Positions 17,987 to 28,172 are shown, numbered from the stretch's first letter. The stretch is DNA of 64,000 bases from Halopseudomonas pertucinogena (GCF_014646575.1 NZ_BMNN01000001.1:124001-188000), one strand, 5' to 3'. Numbers and translations are program-made. Notes: generated by a model not told the origin, from the sequence alone.

Positions 17987-19201
17987 TCAATCATCCCAGG
18001 CCAGCCGCACTCCGCTGAACTGCCACTGCGCCGACGGCGGGAAGAAGTTGCGGTAGCTCGGCCGGCTGTGCCCGGCCGGGGTGGCGAGCGAGCCGCCGCG
18101 CAGCACCATCTGGTTGATCATGAATTTTCCGTTGTACTCACCCACCGCGCCGCTGGCGGGCCTGAACCCGGGATAAGCCAGATAGGCGCTGTTGCACCAT
18201 TGCCAGACCTCATCCGCCAGCCCGTGCAGATGCAGCTGCGTAGTGGCAGCATGTTCCCATTCCGCTTCGGTGGGGAGCCTAGCGCCGGCCCAGCGGGCGT
18301 AGGCATCCGCTTCGTAGAAGCTGACGTGACTGAGGGTGGCATGGTCCTTCAGTGGTTGCAGGCCATGCAGCGTGAACACCTGCCAGCCGTTGTCCTCCGG
18401 AACCTGCCAGTACAGCGGTGCGCGCTGCTGGCGGGCGACCACCCAGTCCCAGCCATCGGACAGCCACAGCTCCGGGCGCTGATAACCCCCGTCGCGAATG
18501 AAGGCGAGAAACTCGCCATTGGTGACATTGCGCGAGGCCAGCCGGTAGGGCGCAAGCCATACCTTATGCCGGGGCTGCTCATTGTCGTAGCAGAAACCAT
18601 TGCCCGGGAAGCCGATACTGGTCAGGCCACCTTCAACGGCAATCCGTTGCAGCGGTCCATGGTTGTGTGGGGGCTCGGCCTGATCAGCCCCGGCGGGGCG
18701 CCAGGCAGGTTTCAGCGGGTTGCAGGAAAAATGATGCTTGAGGTCGGTGAGCATCAGCTCCTGGTGCTGCTGTTCATGATTCAGGCCCAGCTCGACAAGC
18801 TGCCGCAGTGAAGCGGACAGGGCATCGTTGGACAGGGCATCGGCCATGAGTCTGTCCACGTGTTCCCGGTAGGCGAACACCTGGTCCAGCGACGGGCGTG
18901 ACAGCATTCCGCGTTCCGGCCGGGCATGGCGCGGACCGATGCCGACGTAGTAGGAGTTGAACAGCACCGCGAAGGCCGGATCGAAGGGCGCAGGCGGGCT
19001 GGGCAACCCGGCCAGGATGAAGGTCTCGAAGAACCAGCTGGTATGCGCCAGGTGCCATTTGATCGGACTGGCTTCGGGCATGGACTGCAGCTGGCAGTCT
19101 TCGGCGGTGAGCCCGTCGGCCAGCTTCAGGCTGTGATCCCGTATCTGCTGATAGCGTGTGAGCAGGTCGTCAGTGGTGGGGATGGGCGGCCGGGCGGTCA
19201 T
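17987..19201 (-). CDS. egtB: Ergothioneine-type sulfoxide synthase EgtB
   Basis: A 404-residue iron enzyme. An N-terminal DinB-like domain (WHLAHTSWFFETF and LNHEQQHQELML supply the three histidine ligands HxxxHxH-type) is joined to a C-terminal formylglycine-generating-enzyme/lectin-like domain (GWDWVVARQQRAPLYWQVP, ending VLRGGS and FSGVRLAWDD). EgtB forms the C-S bond between hercynine and a thiol donor. The start at 19201 overlaps the egtD stop. Members of the related OvoA family carry an extra methyltransferase domain, absent here. No egtA, egtC or egtE is adjacent. Confidence 0.88.
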   Translation of the reverse strand: MTARPPIPTTDDLLTRYQQIRDHSLKLADGLTAEDCQLQSMPEASPIKWHLAHTSWFFETFILAGLPSPPAPFDPAFAVLFNSYYVGIGPRHARPERGMLSRPSLDQVFAYREHVDRLMADALSNDALSASLRQLVELGLNHEQQHQELMLTDLKHHFSCNPLKPAWRPAGADQAEPPHNHGPLQRIAVEGGLTSIGFPGNGFCYDNEQPRHKVWLAPYRLASRNVTNGEFLAFIRDGGYQRPELWLSDGWDWVVARQQRAPLYWQVPEDNGWQVFTLHGLQPLKDHATLSHVSFYEADAYARWAGARLPTEAEWEHAATTQLHLHGLADEVWQWCNSAYLAYPGFRPASGAVGEYNGKFMINQMVLRGGSLATPAGHSRPSYRNFFPPSAQWQFSGVRLAWDD

Positions 19202-20181
19202 GCTCTGGGCTCCGCGAGGAAGACACCGAACCAGTACTCCGGGTCGGTCCACATCTGTCGCTGGGTAAAGCCGGCCTCCTCCAGCAGCAGGCTGAAGCCG
19301 GCCGGCGTGTACTTGTGCGAGTGCTCGGTGATGATGTGCTCGCCGCGCTGGAACTGGCGTACCGCCGAGGTACCGAACCTGACCGTATGGGTCCGCCTGG
19401 CAGTCAGGCGCATCTCGATGCGGCTGTTGCGCGGGTCGTAGACAGCGCTGTGGCTGAACGCGGAGGCGTCGAAATTGGCATCGAGCAGCCGGTTGGCCAC
19501 CGCCAGCACATTCAGATTGAACGCTGCGGTGACGCCCTCGGCGTCGTTGTAGGCGGCTTCCACGATCGCCAGCGGCTTGACCAGGTCAACCCCGATCAGC
19601 AGCTGCCCGCGGGTGCCGCAATGCTGGCGAATGCGGCGCAGGAGCCGCACGGCCTCGGGGCGGGCAAAATTGCCGATGGACGATCCCGGATAGAAGAATA
19701 CCGGCGGGTTGTCCGGTTGTTCTGCCAGCAGAGCCTGCAGATCCAGCTGGCGGGTGAAGTCGCTGATGACGCCGACACATTCCAGTTCGGGGTAGCCATC
19801 GGCGATGTTGGCCAGGCAGGCATGCAGAAAGTCCCCGGCGATGTCGACGCCGATGACCCTGGCCGGGGACACATATTCCAGCCATTGCCGGGTCTTGCTG
19901 CAGTCGCCGCAGCCCAGGTCGACCCACTGCGGGTCCGCTCTCAGGGCACGACTTATATCCTCGGCGTGCCGGTCGAAGATGCCGGCCTCGGTTCGGGTGG
20001 GGTAGTACTCGTCCAGCTCGCAGATGCGGGTGAACAGTTCGCAGCCGCGGTCATCGTAGAAGAATTTCGGATTGATACTGGCCTGAGGCTGCAGCAGGCC
20101 TTCGAGGAGGTTCTGCCGGTCGCCGGTCGGGTCCGGCGACAGGAGATTTTCCAGACGGGGAATGGGTGTGGCGGTATTCAC
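19198..20181 (-). CDS. egtD: L-histidine N-alpha-methyltransferase EgtD
   Basis: A 327-residue SAM-dependent methyltransferase that trimethylates histidine to hercynine. FFYDDRGCELFTRICELDEYY is the family's N-terminal signature region; WVDLGCGDCSKTR binds SAM and FFPGSS-type (here FFYPGSSIGNF) is also conserved. GTG at 20181 is preferred as start because GGAG lies five bases upstream; GTG at 20220 is an in-frame alternative with no visible ribosome site. egtD precedes egtB in a two-gene operon. The pair should make an antioxidant thiol-histidine or its sulfoxide. Confidence 0.88.
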   Translation of the reverse strand: MNTATPIPRLENLLSPDPTGDRQNLLEGLLQPQASINPKFFYDDRGCELFTRICELDEYYPTRTEAGIFDRHAEDISRALRADPQWVDLGCGDCSKTRQWLEYVSPARVIGVDIAGDFLHACLANIADGYPELECVGVISDFTRQLDLQALLAEQPDNPPVFFYPGSSIGNFARPEAVRLLRRIRQHCGTRGQLLIGVDLVKPLAIVEAAYNDAEGVTAAFNLNVLAVANRLLDANFDASAFSHSAVYDPRNSRIEMRLTARRTHTVRFGTSAVRQFQRGEHIITEHSHKYTPAGFSLLLEEAGFTQRQMWTDPEYWFGVFLAEPRA

Positions 20182-20265
20182 TGCGACTCCGGCGCTTGAG
20201 ACTCCATCTGAGTCTGGCACAGCCAGCCGCGAACGCCATGTCCATTGTCGACGGGGACCGTCGGC

Positions 20266-20787
20266 TCAGCTGTTCTCCGCCGCTTCGCGGATCAGCTTGA
20301 ACAGCTTGCGGGCCGCGGCCGGCGGTTTCTCCTCGGCAGCCTCCCTGGTGGCCTGGCGCACCAGCTGACGGACGGTCTGGCGGTCGGCGCTGGGGTAGGC
20401 CTCGAGGAAGGCCTCCTGCTCGCCGGGCTTGCCGGTCAGCAGCCGGTCGCGCCAGCGTTCGAGCTGATGGAAGTACTGGGCATGGGCCTGGCTGTTGCTG
20501 TCCAGGCGGTCGACCAGATTCTGGATGGACTCGATATCCGGCTGCTCGCGGACCAGCTTGCCGACATAGCTCAGATGGCGTTTGAGCGCACCACGGGCGG
20601 TGTGACGGTGGGCCTCTTCCAGCGCGGCACGCAACTTGTCGGTCAGCTCCAGCTTGTCCAGCTGTGCAGGCTTGAGTCCGATGAGGCGGCGGCCAAGCTC
20701 CTGATAGGCATGCATCTCGCGCTTGACCTGACTCTTGCTCTTCTCGTCATCCTGCTGGTCTTCGTGTTCTTCGGGAAATTCTGTCAT
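20266..20787 (-). CDS. darP: Ribosome biogenesis factor DarP (YjgA)
   Basis: A 173-residue charged helical protein of the DUF615/YjgA family, which binds late 50S assembly intermediates. MTEFPEEHEDQQDDEKSKSQ is the acidic N-terminus; KREMHAYQELGRRLIGLKP and the RHLSYVGKL segment are characteristic. The start at 20787 is the first that gives the family N-terminus. It is divergent from pmbA, its usual neighbour in Pseudomonas. Confidence 0.92.
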   Translation of the reverse strand: MTEFPEEHEDQQDDEKSKSQVKREMHAYQELGRRLIGLKPAQLDKLELTDKLRAALEEAHRHTARGALKRHLSYVGKLVREQPDIESIQNLVDRLDSNSQAHAQYFHQLERWRDRLLTGKPGEQEAFLEAYPSADRQTVRQLVRQATREAAEEKPPAAARKLFKLIREAAENS

Positions 20788-20881
20788 GGTTGCTGCCCGC
20801 GCGCCGGTTCTGTGGATGCGCCATGATACCCGTTCACAGGTAACATGTCCGCGGTACAATGGCCCGCTACGAGGAGATCAC

Positions 20882-22240
20882 ATGACCCAAACGTTATCCG
20901 AACAGCAGCACGACGACCCCCAGGCCCTCTGCGCCATGCTCGAACAGCGGGTGGCATTCATACTCGACGAGGCCCGGCGCCAGGGCGCGGACGCCTGTGA
21001 AGTAGCCGTCAGCCAGAACACCGGGCTGTCTGTAGGAGTGCGTCAGGGCGAGGTGGAAACGGTCGAGCTCAACCGCGATCAGGGGTTTGGCATCACCCTG
21101 TATCTCGGCCAGCGCAAGGGCTCGGCAAGCACCTCGGACACGTCGGACCAGGCCATACGCTCTACCGTCGAGGCGGCACTGGCCATTGCCCGCAATACCT
21201 CCGCCGATCCCTGCTCCGGCCTGGCGGACGCCGCGTTGATGGCCCGCGACCTGCCGGATCTCGACCTGTATCACCCCTGGGCCCTTACCGCGGATGAGGC
21301 CATAGAGCAGGCGCTGGCCTGCGAAGCAGCGGCCCTGGAGCTTGATCAGAGGCTGAGCAGCGACAGCGCCAGCATCAGCAGCCAGCAGGGCTGCCGCGTC
21401 TACGGTAACAGCCATGGCTTCATCGGCAGCTCGCTGGGCTCGCGGCACAGTGCCTCGGCGGTCATGATCGCCAGTGTCGAGGACGGCATGCAGCGGGATT
21501 ACTGGTATACCATTGATCGTCGCGCCGATCGGCTGATGGGCGCCGAGGCGCTTGGCCGCAGGGCGGCCGAGCGCACCCTGGCCCGGCTCGGAGCCCGGCC
21601 GGTGAAGACGGCCAGGGTGCCGGTGCTGTTCGCCGCCGACCAGGCCGCTGGCCTGCTGGCGCAGCTGATCGGTTCCATTTCCGGCGGCGCGGTCTATCGC
21701 CAGTCGACCTTCCTGCTGGATTCCATGGGCAAGCAGGTGTTCCCGGAATGGGTAAGCATCGACGAGCGCCCCCACATTCCCGGGGCCCTGGGCAGTGCTG
21801 CCTTCGACGGGGATGGTCTGGCCACCCGGGCTCAGGCCTTTGTCGAGAACGGCATGCTGCGCAGCTGGGTGCTGAGCACCTATTCCGGGCGACGGCTGAA
21901 CCTGCCGAGTACCGCCAATGCCGGCGGAGTGCACAATCTGCACATCAACTCCAACGCCGGTGATCTGAACGCACTGCTGGCGGAGATGGGTACCGGCCTG
22001 CTGGTGACCGAACTGATGGGGCAGGGCGTCAACGGGGTGACCGGTGACTATTCCCGGGGTGCGGGCGGGTTCTGGGTGGAAAACGGCGTGATTGCCCATC
22101 CGGTCCGTGAGGTGACCATTGCCGGCAACCTGCGTGACATGTTCCGCAACCTGCGGTACGTGGGGGCGGATGTCGAGCGTCGCGGCAACTACCTGACTGG
22201 CAGCTGGCTGGTGGATGGCATGACAGTGGGCGGCGCCTGA
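20882..22240 (+). CDS. pmbA: Metalloprotease PmbA (TldE)
   Basis: A 452-residue TldE/PmbA protein, partner of TldD in a cytosolic metalloprotease that trims modified peptides such as microcins and degrades unfolded peptides. Typical segments are VGVRQGEVETVE in the N-terminal domain, PVLFAADQAAGLL, the GLATRAQAFVENGMLRSW region and the GVNGVTGDYSRGAGGFWVENG block at the C-terminal domain. PmbA itself lacks the HExxxH of TldD, as expected. GAGGAG lies just upstream of ATG 20882. It ends eight bases from the convergent npr stop. Confidence 0.95.
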   Translation: MTQTLSEQQHDDPQALCAMLEQRVAFILDEARRQGADACEVAVSQNTGLSVGVRQGEVETVELNRDQGFGITLYLGQRKGSASTSDTSDQAIRSTVEAALAIARNTSADPCSGLADAALMARDLPDLDLYHPWALTADEAIEQALACEAAALELDQRLSSDSASISSQQGCRVYGNSHGFIGSSLGSRHSASAVMIASVEDGMQRDYWYTIDRRADRLMGAEALGRRAAERTLARLGARPVKTARVPVLFAADQAAGLLAQLIGSISGGAVYRQSTFLLDSMGKQVFPEWVSIDERPHIPGALGSAAFDGDGLATRAQAFVENGMLRSWVLSTYSGRRLNLPSTANAGGVHNLHINSNAGDLNALLAEMGTGLLVTELMGQGVNGVTGDYSRGAGGFWVENGVIAHPVREVTIAGNLRDMFRNLRYVGADVERRGNYLTGSWLVDGMTVGGA

Positions 22241-22248
22241 GGGGGCCG

Positions 22249-22527
22249 CTACTCGCCTTCCTCGAAGTAGTTGTCGATCAGGCTGACCAGCTCCTCCATC
22301 GCCTGTTCGGCCTGCTCTCCTTCACAGGTGATGGACAGCTCGGTGCCCTTGCTGGCGGCGAGCATCATCACCTGCATGATGTTGGTGCCATCCACCATCT
22401 TCTGTTCGCTGCCACCGACCCTGACACTGCAGTTGTGCTGCTTGGCAACATTGACGAACTTGGCCGCGGCCCGGGCGTGCAGGCCGAGCTTGTTGATGAT
22501 GCGCACGCGTCTGGTGACCTGGCTCAT
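22249..22527 (-). CDS. ptsO: Phosphocarrier NPr of the PTS-Ntr system
   Basis: A 92-residue HPr-like protein. The phosphorylated histidine is His17 in [15 protein letters not shown], and the second conserved region is [16 protein letters not shown] with the regulatory-site serine. NPr passes phosphate from PtsP (EI-Ntr) to PtsN. Its start overlaps the rapZ stop by four bases, in the conserved rpoN-hpf-ptsN-rapZ-npr order. Confidence 0.95.
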   Translation of the reverse strand: MSQVTRRVRIINKLGLHARAAAKFVNVAKQHNCSVRVGGSEQKMVDGTNIMQVMMLAASKGTELSITCEGEQAEQAMEELVSLIDNYFEEGE

Positions 22528-23378
22528 GGCAGGTCGCGGTGGCGGATCAGGAGGTTGGAGAAGCTGCTGCTCAGCTCCCGGACCAGACGCTCGGTCATGT
22601 AGACCGAGCGGTGATGGCCTCCGGTACAGCCGATGGCGATGCTCATGTAACTGCGCTCGCCTGCGGCGTAACGCGGCAGCCACTTGTGCAGGAACTGGTA
22701 GATGTCCTGATACATTTCCTGTACATCAGGCTGGGCGTCCAGATAATCGCAGATCTGCCGGTCCTTGCCGGAGAACGGCCGCAGATCAGGCTTCCAGTAG
22801 GGGTTGGGCAGGCAGCGCACGTCAAACACCAGGTCGGCATCCACCGGCACGCCGCGCTTGAAACCGAAGGACTGGATGAGGATCGAAGGACCGCTGCCCT
22901 GGTTGCTCAGCAGACGCAGCTTGAGCTGGTCGCGCAGCTGGTACAGGGTCAGGTGGCTGGTATCGATCTTCAGACTGGCCAGATCGATGATCGGCTCCAG
23001 CAGCTTCAGCTCGGCGGCAATGGCTTCGGCCAGCGACATGTTGCCGTCGGTGAGCGGGTGCTTGCGCCGGGTTTCCGAGAAGCGCTTGATCAGCACCTCG
23101 TCGGTGGCGGCAAGAAACAGCACGTCGCAGTGAATACCCGCGTCGCGAACCTGCGCAAGCAGCTCGGGAAAACGCGCCAGATCACTGGGCAGGTTGCGCG
23201 CGTCGATGCTGATGGCCACCTTGGGCAGGCTCAGATCGGTGTTGTTGGCCTGGCGGGCCAGCTCGGGCAACAGGCCGGCCGGCAGGTTGTCGATGCAGAA
23301 GAACCCGCTGTCTTCCAGAAGATGCAGCGCGGTACTCTTGCCTGATCCGGAGCGGCCACTGACGACGACCAGACGCAT
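22524..23378 (-). CDS. rapZ: RNase adapter protein RapZ
   Basis: A 284-residue P-loop protein. Walker A is [10 protein letters not shown] at the N-terminus, the Walker B-like segment is [13 protein letters not shown], and the C-terminal half carries [13 protein letters not shown], typical of RapZ. In enterics RapZ binds the small RNA GlmZ and controls glmS; in Pseudomonas its target is not settled. It follows ptsN by three bases. Confidence 0.94.
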   Translation of the reverse strand: MRLVVVSGRSGSGKSTALHLLEDSGFFCIDNLPAGLLPELARQANNTDLSLPKVAISIDARNLPSDLARFPELLAQVRDAGIHCDVLFLAATDEVLIKRFSETRRKHPLTDGNMSLAEAIAAELKLLEPIIDLASLKIDTSHLTLYQLRDQLKLRLLSNQGSGPSILIQSFGFKRGVPVDADLVFDVRCLPNPYWKPDLRPFSGKDRQICDYLDAQPDVQEMYQDIYQFLHKWLPRYAAGERSYMSIAIGCTGGHHRSVYMTERLVRELSSSFSNLLIRHRDLP

Positions 23379-23381
23379 CCG

Positions 23382-23837
23382 TCAGGCTCCGCTGTCGTCG
23401 ACCATGACCCGGTACAGGGTCTGTGCATCGGACGCCTGGCGCAGCTCGGCACGCACTTCCTCGCGATCGAGCCTTTCAGCCAGCGTCTTGAGAATCAGCA
23501 GGTGCTGCTCGGTCGCCTCGTGGGGCACCAGCAGCACGAAGATGAGGTCGACCGGCTCCCCATCCAGTGAATCGAAGTCGATACGGCTTTCCAGTTGCAG
23601 AAGTGCACCCACGGGCTCGGTGCACTGCTCGAGACGGCAATGGGGAATGGCGATGCCATTGCCGAAGCCTGTCGAACCGAGTTTTTCCCGGGCGATCAGG
23701 CTTTCGTAAATGGCATCGGCATCCAGCTGGGTGTGCTGGGCGATCAGCTTGCCGATCAGCTCCAGCACACGTTTCTTCGAGCCTCCCTCTACTGCCGCAA
23801 AGGTGAGTTCGGGGGAGAGTATCTGACTTATCTGCAT
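23382..23837 (-). CDS. ptsN: PTS-Ntr EIIA component PtsN
   Basis: A 151-residue EIIA-Ntr protein. The phosphorylation-site histidine is His66 in GNGIAIPHCRL, and VDLIFVLLVPHEATEQHL is the conserved second half. PtsN is the terminal phosphate acceptor of PTS-Ntr and regulates carbon/nitrogen balance and K+ transport by protein contact. Position between hpf and rapZ is the standard rpoN operon. Confidence 0.95.
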   Translation of the reverse strand: MQISQILSPELTFAAVEGGSKKRVLELIGKLIAQHTQLDADAIYESLIAREKLGSTGFGNGIAIPHCRLEQCTEPVGALLQLESRIDFDSLDGEPVDLIFVLLVPHEATEQHLLILKTLAERLDREEVRAELRQASDAQTLYRVMVDDSGA

Positions 23838-23852
23838 GGTTCGCTGCTTGAG

Positions 23853-24161
23853 TTATCGGTCATTGACGCCCTGTTGGCGGCCAATGGTCTTTTCCTTGTG
23901 TTTGATCAACTGGCGATCGAGGCGATCGACCAGCTGGTCGATGGCGGCATACATATCGGTGTGTTGCGCTTCGGCAACCAGGTCGGTGCCGGCGACGTGC
24001 AGCGTACCTTCGGCCTTTTGCTGGAGTTTGTCCACCTCAAGGGTTACCTGGGCGCTGATGATCTTGTCGAAGTGGCGCTCCAGGCGGCTCATCTTTTCGG
24101 TTACGTAGTCGCGCAGAGCATCGGTTACATCAAGTTGGAGACCAGTAATCTTCAGTTGCAT
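23853..24161 (-). CDS. hpf: Ribosome hibernation promoting factor (short HPF)
   Basis: A 102-residue short-form HPF/RaiA family protein: MQLKITGLQLDVTDALRDYV at the start and the HTDMYAAIDQLVDRLDRQL helix near the end. It occupies the decoding site of idle ribosomes and promotes 100S dimers in stationary phase. It lacks the C-terminal dimerisation domain of long HPF. It lies about 100 bp after rpoN on the same strand. Confidence 0.94.
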   Translation of the reverse strand: MQLKITGLQLDVTDALRDYVTEKMSRLERHFDKIISAQVTLEVDKLQQKAEGTLHVAGTDLVAEAQHTDMYAAIDQLVDRLDRQLIKHKEKTIGRQQGVNDR

Positions 24162-24258
24162 AACACTTCTCCTGATTGGCTTTGTAAACCGGGGCCTTCT
24201 GTCCCGCTGGCCCCAATGGTGCCACTTCCCTTATCCGCTTTCCTTGATCCCTGTCGCT

Positions 24259-25758
24259 TCAGACCAGCCTTTTCCGCTCGCTGGAGGAGGCGATGTTCAG
24301 CGACTCGCGGTACTTCGCTATGGTACGTCGTGCCACCTGTATGCCTTGCTCCTCAAGTAAACCAGCGATCTTGCTGTCACTCAATGGTTTCCTGGGGTTT
24401 TCCGCGGCGACCAGTTTCCTGATCAGCGCGCGGATCGCGGTGGATGAGACCTCGCCGCCGTCACCGCTGACATGACTGGAAAAGAAATACTTGAGTTCGT
24501 AGATGCCCCGCGGCGTATGCATGAACTTCTGCGTGGTCACCCGGGAGATGGTCGACTCGTGCATGCCGACCGCTTCGGCAATCTCGGCCAGCACCAGGGG
24601 CTTCATCGCTTCCTCGCCATGCTCGAGAAAGCCGCGCTGGTGCTCGACGATTTGTGTTGCCACCTTGAGCAGGGTTTCGTTGCGGCTCTGCAGGCTCTTG
24701 ATGAACCAGCGTGCCTCCTGCAGATGGTTGCGCAGGTAGGTGTTGTCATCACTGGTATCGGCGCGCCGGACCATGGAGGCGTAATGGCTGTTGACCCGCA
24801 CCCGCGGCGCCGCTTCCTGGTTGAGCTCGACAATCCAGCGGTTCTGGTCGCGGCGCACGATGACGTCGGGAATCACGTATTCCGCCTCGCCCGAGGCGAT
24901 CTCGCCACCCGGACGCGGATTCAGTGTCTGGATCAGCTCGATGACCTGGCGCAGCTGGTCTTCCTTGAGCCGTGTGCGGCGCATGAGCTGAGTGAAGTCC
25001 CGGCTGCCGAGCAGTTCGAGATAGTCTCGCACCACACGCTTGGCTGCCTCGAGCAGGGGGGTGTCCTCCGGCAGCTGGCACAGCTGCAGATGCAGGCACT
25101 CGCTGAGGTTGCGGGCACCTACGCCCAGCGGCTCGAGCTGCTGGATGCGGTGCAGCACCATCTCGATCTCGTCCAGCTCCACGCCCAGTTCGGGATCAAG
25201 CGAGCTCTGGATATCCTCAAGTGATTCCTCTAGGTAACCATCGGCATTGATGCCATCGATCAGCGCCACGGCGATCTGGTGGTCCACTTCCGACAGCGGC
25301 AGCAGGTTCACCTGCCATTCCAGATGGCTCTGCAGGGTTTCGTCGGTGCTGGTACGGGAGGTGAAGTCCCATTCGTCATCGTTGCTGCTGGGCAGCGAGC
25401 TGGCGGAGGTCTGGTAGATATCTTCCCAGTTGGTGTCGACCGACAGCTCGCTGGGAATCTGTTCCTTCCAGCTGCCTTCCTCTTCCGCCAAGGAAGACTG
25501 GTCGATGGCATCGAGCGTGGCCGGCTCGGGCAGGCTGGTGGCCTGGATATCATCATCGCCGCCGTTGCTGTCGGCCGTATCGGGGGTGTAGTCGTCATCG
25601 CCGTCGTCTGCCATCTCCAGCATGGGATTGGCCTCCAGCGCTTCCTGCACCTCCTGCTGGAGGTCGAGGCTGGAAAGCTGGAGCAACCGGATGGCCTGCT
25701 GCAGCTGCGGGGTCATCGTCAGCTGCTGCCCCATCTTGAGGACGAGCGTCGGTTTCAT
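24259..25758 (-). CDS. rpoN: RNA polymerase sigma-54 factor RpoN
   Basis: A 499-residue sigma-54. Region I starts [20 protein letters not shown] and is Gln/Leu-rich; an acidic region II follows (about residues 50-110), then the core-binding domain and the C-terminal RpoN box [12 protein letters not shown], which recognises the -24 element. It directs transcription of nitrogen, flagellar and other genes with enhancer-binding proteins. The gene is full length and sits in its conserved place between lptB and hpf. Confidence 0.97.
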   Translation of the reverse strand: MKPTLVLKMGQQLTMTPQLQQAIRLLQLSSLDLQQEVQEALEANPMLEMADDGDDDYTPDTADSNGGDDDIQATSLPEPATLDAIDQSSLAEEEGSWKEQIPSELSVDTNWEDIYQTSASSLPSSNDDEWDFTSRTSTDETLQSHLEWQVNLLPLSEVDHQIAVALIDGINADGYLEESLEDIQSSLDPELGVELDEIEMVLHRIQQLEPLGVGARNLSECLHLQLCQLPEDTPLLEAAKRVVRDYLELLGSRDFTQLMRRTRLKEDQLRQVIELIQTLNPRPGGEIASGEAEYVIPDVIVRRDQNRWIVELNQEAAPRVRVNSHYASMVRRADTSDDNTYLRNHLQEARWFIKSLQSRNETLLKVATQIVEHQRGFLEHGEEAMKPLVLAEIAEAVGMHESTISRVTTQKFMHTPRGIYELKYFFSSHVSGDGGEVSSTAIRALIRKLVAAENPRKPLSDSKIAGLLEEQGIQVARRTIAKYRESLNIASSSERKRLV

Positions 25759-25843
25759 TGGCGTGCGGGTTACCTTATATGCTGCTCAAACCATTGATGA
25801 ACAAACAGAATTCCCCCTTAGCATGCCCTAAATCGGCGGGCTT

Positions 25844-26572
25844 TCACAGGCGGAAGGCATGGCCCAGATATACATCACGCACCGTCTGGTTGGCGAGCAC
25901 CTCCTCGGCATCGCCTTCGGCAATGATGTGTCCATCGTTGACAATGTAGGCCTTGTCGCAGATATCCAGCGTCTCGCGCACGTTGTGATCGGTGATCAGC
26001 ACGCCGATGCCCTTGTCCTTGAGATGCTGGATGATCTGCTTGATGTCATTGACCGAAATCGGGTCGACGCCGGCAAAGGGTTCGTCCAGCAGGATGAACT
26101 TGGGGTCGGTGGCCAGCGCACGGGCAATCTCGGCGCGGCGACGCTCGCCGCCGGACAGGCTCATGCCCAGACTGTCACGCAGATGGTGAATGTGAAACTC
26201 GCGCAGCAGCGAGTCCAGCTTGCCCTCGCGGCCTTGGCGGTTGAGGTCCTTGCGGGTCTGCAGGATGGCCATGATGTTGTCGGCCACGCTGAGCTTGCGG
26301 AAGATCGATGCCTCCTGTGGCAGATAGCCGATGCCGCCCCGGGCGCGGCCATGCATCGGCAGGCGCGTCACGTCCCGGTCATTGATCAGGATGCTGCCGC
26401 GATCCGCCTTCACCAGGCCGACGATCATGTAGAAGCAGGTGGTCTTGCCGGCGCCGTTGGGGCCCAGCAGGCCAACCACCTCGCCGCTGTTGATCGACAG
26501 CGACACGTCCTCGACGACGCGGCGGGCCTTGTAGGATTTTGCCAGGTGGCGTGCTTCAAGTTTCGTCGTCAT
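25844..26572 (-). CDS. lptB: LPS export ABC transporter ATPase LptB
   Basis: A 242-residue ABC ATPase. Walker A is GPNGAGKTT, the signature [15 protein letters not shown], Walker [14 protein letters not shown], and the switch histidine is in LITDHNVRE. With LptFGC it extracts LPS from the inner membrane and drives it along LptA to the outer membrane. Its start overlaps the lptA stop by 17 bases. Confidence 0.96.
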   Translation of the reverse strand: MTTKLEARHLAKSYKARRVVEDVSLSINSGEVVGLLGPNGAGKTTCFYMIVGLVKADRGSILINDRDVTRLPMHGRARGGIGYLPQEASIFRKLSVADNIMAILQTRKDLNRQGREGKLDSLLREFHIHHLRDSLGMSLSGGERRRAEIARALATDPKFILLDEPFAGVDPISVNDIKQIIQHLKDKGIGVLITDHNVRETLDICDKAYIVNDGHIIAEGDAEEVLANQTVRDVYLGHAFRL

Positions 26573-27092
26573 TGTTCGCCGGCTCGGTGCGCTTGCGGGG
26601 CTGGATCACGATCTCGATGCGCTCGGCGGCATCGCCGTCATCACTGGTGGCGCGACCGGCATCGACGATCTGGCGCTGGATGTCGTAGTTCACTCGTTGC
26701 CCCTGAAAGGTGTTGCCGGCCTGCTCGAGAAAGGCGTCCTGGATCAGGATGACCCGTTCGGTATCGGCGTGGTATTCGATGGTCAGTGCCCGCGCGTCCA
26801 CCCGCTTGCCGTCCGGCGGCGTCTGCCGGAAGGTGGCCGGGGAGCCGGTGGACACCAGTTTCTGCGCTTCACCGTTGTTGTCCAGGGTCAGGGTCACCCG
26901 GGAGCCGGTCAGGCGCATGCTGCCCTGGGTGATGATGACGTTGCCGGTGTAGACCGCGAGGTTCTTGTTGTCATCCAGCGTGGCGGCGTTGGCCTGGATG
27001 CGGATCGGCTGACTGGCGTCGTCCGACTGGGCAGCCAGCGGTGTGGCCACGCTGGTCAGCAGGGCAAGACATAGAATTCTAATGCGCCTCAT
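26556..27092 (-). CDS. lptA: LPS transport periplasmic protein LptA
   Basis: A 178-residue periplasmic protein with signal peptide ([21 protein letters not shown]) and an OstA-like beta-jellyroll repeat domain ([32 protein letters not shown]). It bridges the inner-membrane LptC and outer-membrane LptD. The start at 27092 has GAGG upstream; the in-frame ATG at 27107 is less well placed. It overlaps lptC by 14 bases. Confidence 0.93.
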   Translation of the reverse strand: MRRIRILCLALLTSVATPLAAQSDDASQPIRIQANAATLDDNKNLAVYTGNVIITQGSMRLTGSRVTLTLDNNGEAQKLVSTGSPATFRQTPPDGKRVDARALTIEYHADTERVILIQDAFLEQAGNTFQGQRVNYDIQRQIVDAGRATSDDGDAAERIEIVIQPRKRTEPANNDDET

Positions 27093-27645
27093 GTTCGCCT
27101 CGTACATTGGACAGCAGCTCGACGCGGCCGTCGTTGAAATAAGCCTTCATGCCGGTGGCGGTGGTGACGCCGCCGGCTTCGATTCGGACGCTGCTCTCGG
27201 TTTCGGCATAGTCGCGTTTGGGATACACGTTCAGTTCGGGGGTCGAGAGGCGGCGGGTGGTCTGGCCGAGCTGCTGCTCGATGATCACGTTCTGGCGCAG
27301 CTCGACCAGTTCGCCGTCGGCGCTCACCTCACCGTAACGGGCACGCAGATCCCAGGGTTGCTGTTCCCCCTCACGGTAGTACCGCAGGCGCGGCTCGTCG
27401 AGTTCGGTGACGTCCCGGCCAACCTGGTGGGTGGCGCGGTCGCTGGTCATGTCATACACCGGCTGGCCTTGCTCGTTGAGCTGGCGTATCCGCGGGTTGT
27501 CCATGAAGAAGTCCGGTTGCAGCGGCGGCTGCACGGTCTGCGGCGCGAAGGCGCTGGGGTGGATGTTCCAGTAACCGACCGCCAGCGCCAGTACCACTGC
27601 CAGCAGCAGTACCAGCCCGGTGATCAGGTAGCGTGGAATCCTCAC
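27079..27645 (-). CDS. lptC: LPS export protein LptC
   Basis: A 188-residue bitopic protein: one N-terminal membrane helix (YLITGLVLLLAVVLALAVGYW) then a periplasmic jellyroll domain (PDFFMDNPRIRQLNEQGQPV). It accepts LPS from LptBFG and hands it to LptA. It overlaps kdsC upstream by four bases and lptA downstream. Confidence 0.93.
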   Translation of the reverse strand: MRIPRYLITGLVLLLAVVLALAVGYWNIHPSAFAPQTVQPPLQPDFFMDNPRIRQLNEQGQPVYDMTSDRATHQVGRDVTELDEPRLRYYREGEQQPWDLRARYGEVSADGELVELRQNVIIEQQLGQTTRRLSTPELNVYPKRDYAETESSVRIEAGGVTTATGMKAYFNDGRVELLSNVRGEHEAH

Positions 27646-28172
27646 AGGTAGGCCGCCTGGGCGGCGTCCAGGGTGCCCTGGGCGCGCATGATCAGTTCAC
27701 AGAATTCCCGCGCGGCGCCGGCACCACCGGCGTTGCGGGTGACGCCGTGGGCGTGCTGGCGGACAAAGCCATCGGCGGTTGCCACGGCAATGCCCAGACC
27801 GACCCGGCGCATGACCGGCAGGTCCGGCAGATCGTCACCGAGGAAGGCGATCTGCGCCAGCTCCACCGGCACCTTCTCGCGCAGTTCGGCCAGTGCGGTG
27901 AGCTTGTCTTCGCGGCCCTGAATCAGGTGCTGGATGCCGAGGTTGGCGGCGCGACGTTCCACCAGCGGCGAGCTGCGCCCGCTGATGATGGCAGTCTCCA
28001 CGCCCGAGGCGATGAGCATCTTGATGCCGTGGCCGTCCAGGGTGTTGAAGGACTTGAACTCGGTGCCATCGGGCATGAAATAGAGGCGGCCGTCGGTGAG
28101 CACGCCATCCACATCGAAGATTGCCAGGCGAATGTGGCGGGCCCGCTCGAGTAGTGTCTGATCGTTGTTCAT
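27642..28172 (-). CDS. kdsC: KDO 8-phosphate phosphatase
   Basis: A 176-residue HAD-superfamily phosphatase, type C0 with no cap. Motif I is FDVDGVLTDG, motif II IISGRSS, and motif IV FLGDDLPDLPVM. It removes phosphate from KDO-8-phosphate during LPS core synthesis. It lies between kdsD and lptC with overlapping ends. Confidence 0.95.
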   Translation of the reverse strand: MNNDQTLLERARHIRLAIFDVDGVLTDGRLYFMPDGTEFKSFNTLDGHGIKMLIASGVETAIISGRSSPLVERRAANLGIQHLIQGREDKLTALAELREKVPVELAQIAFLGDDLPDLPVMRRVGLGIAVATADGFVRQHAHGVTRNAGGAGAAREFCELIMRAQGTLDAAQAAYL

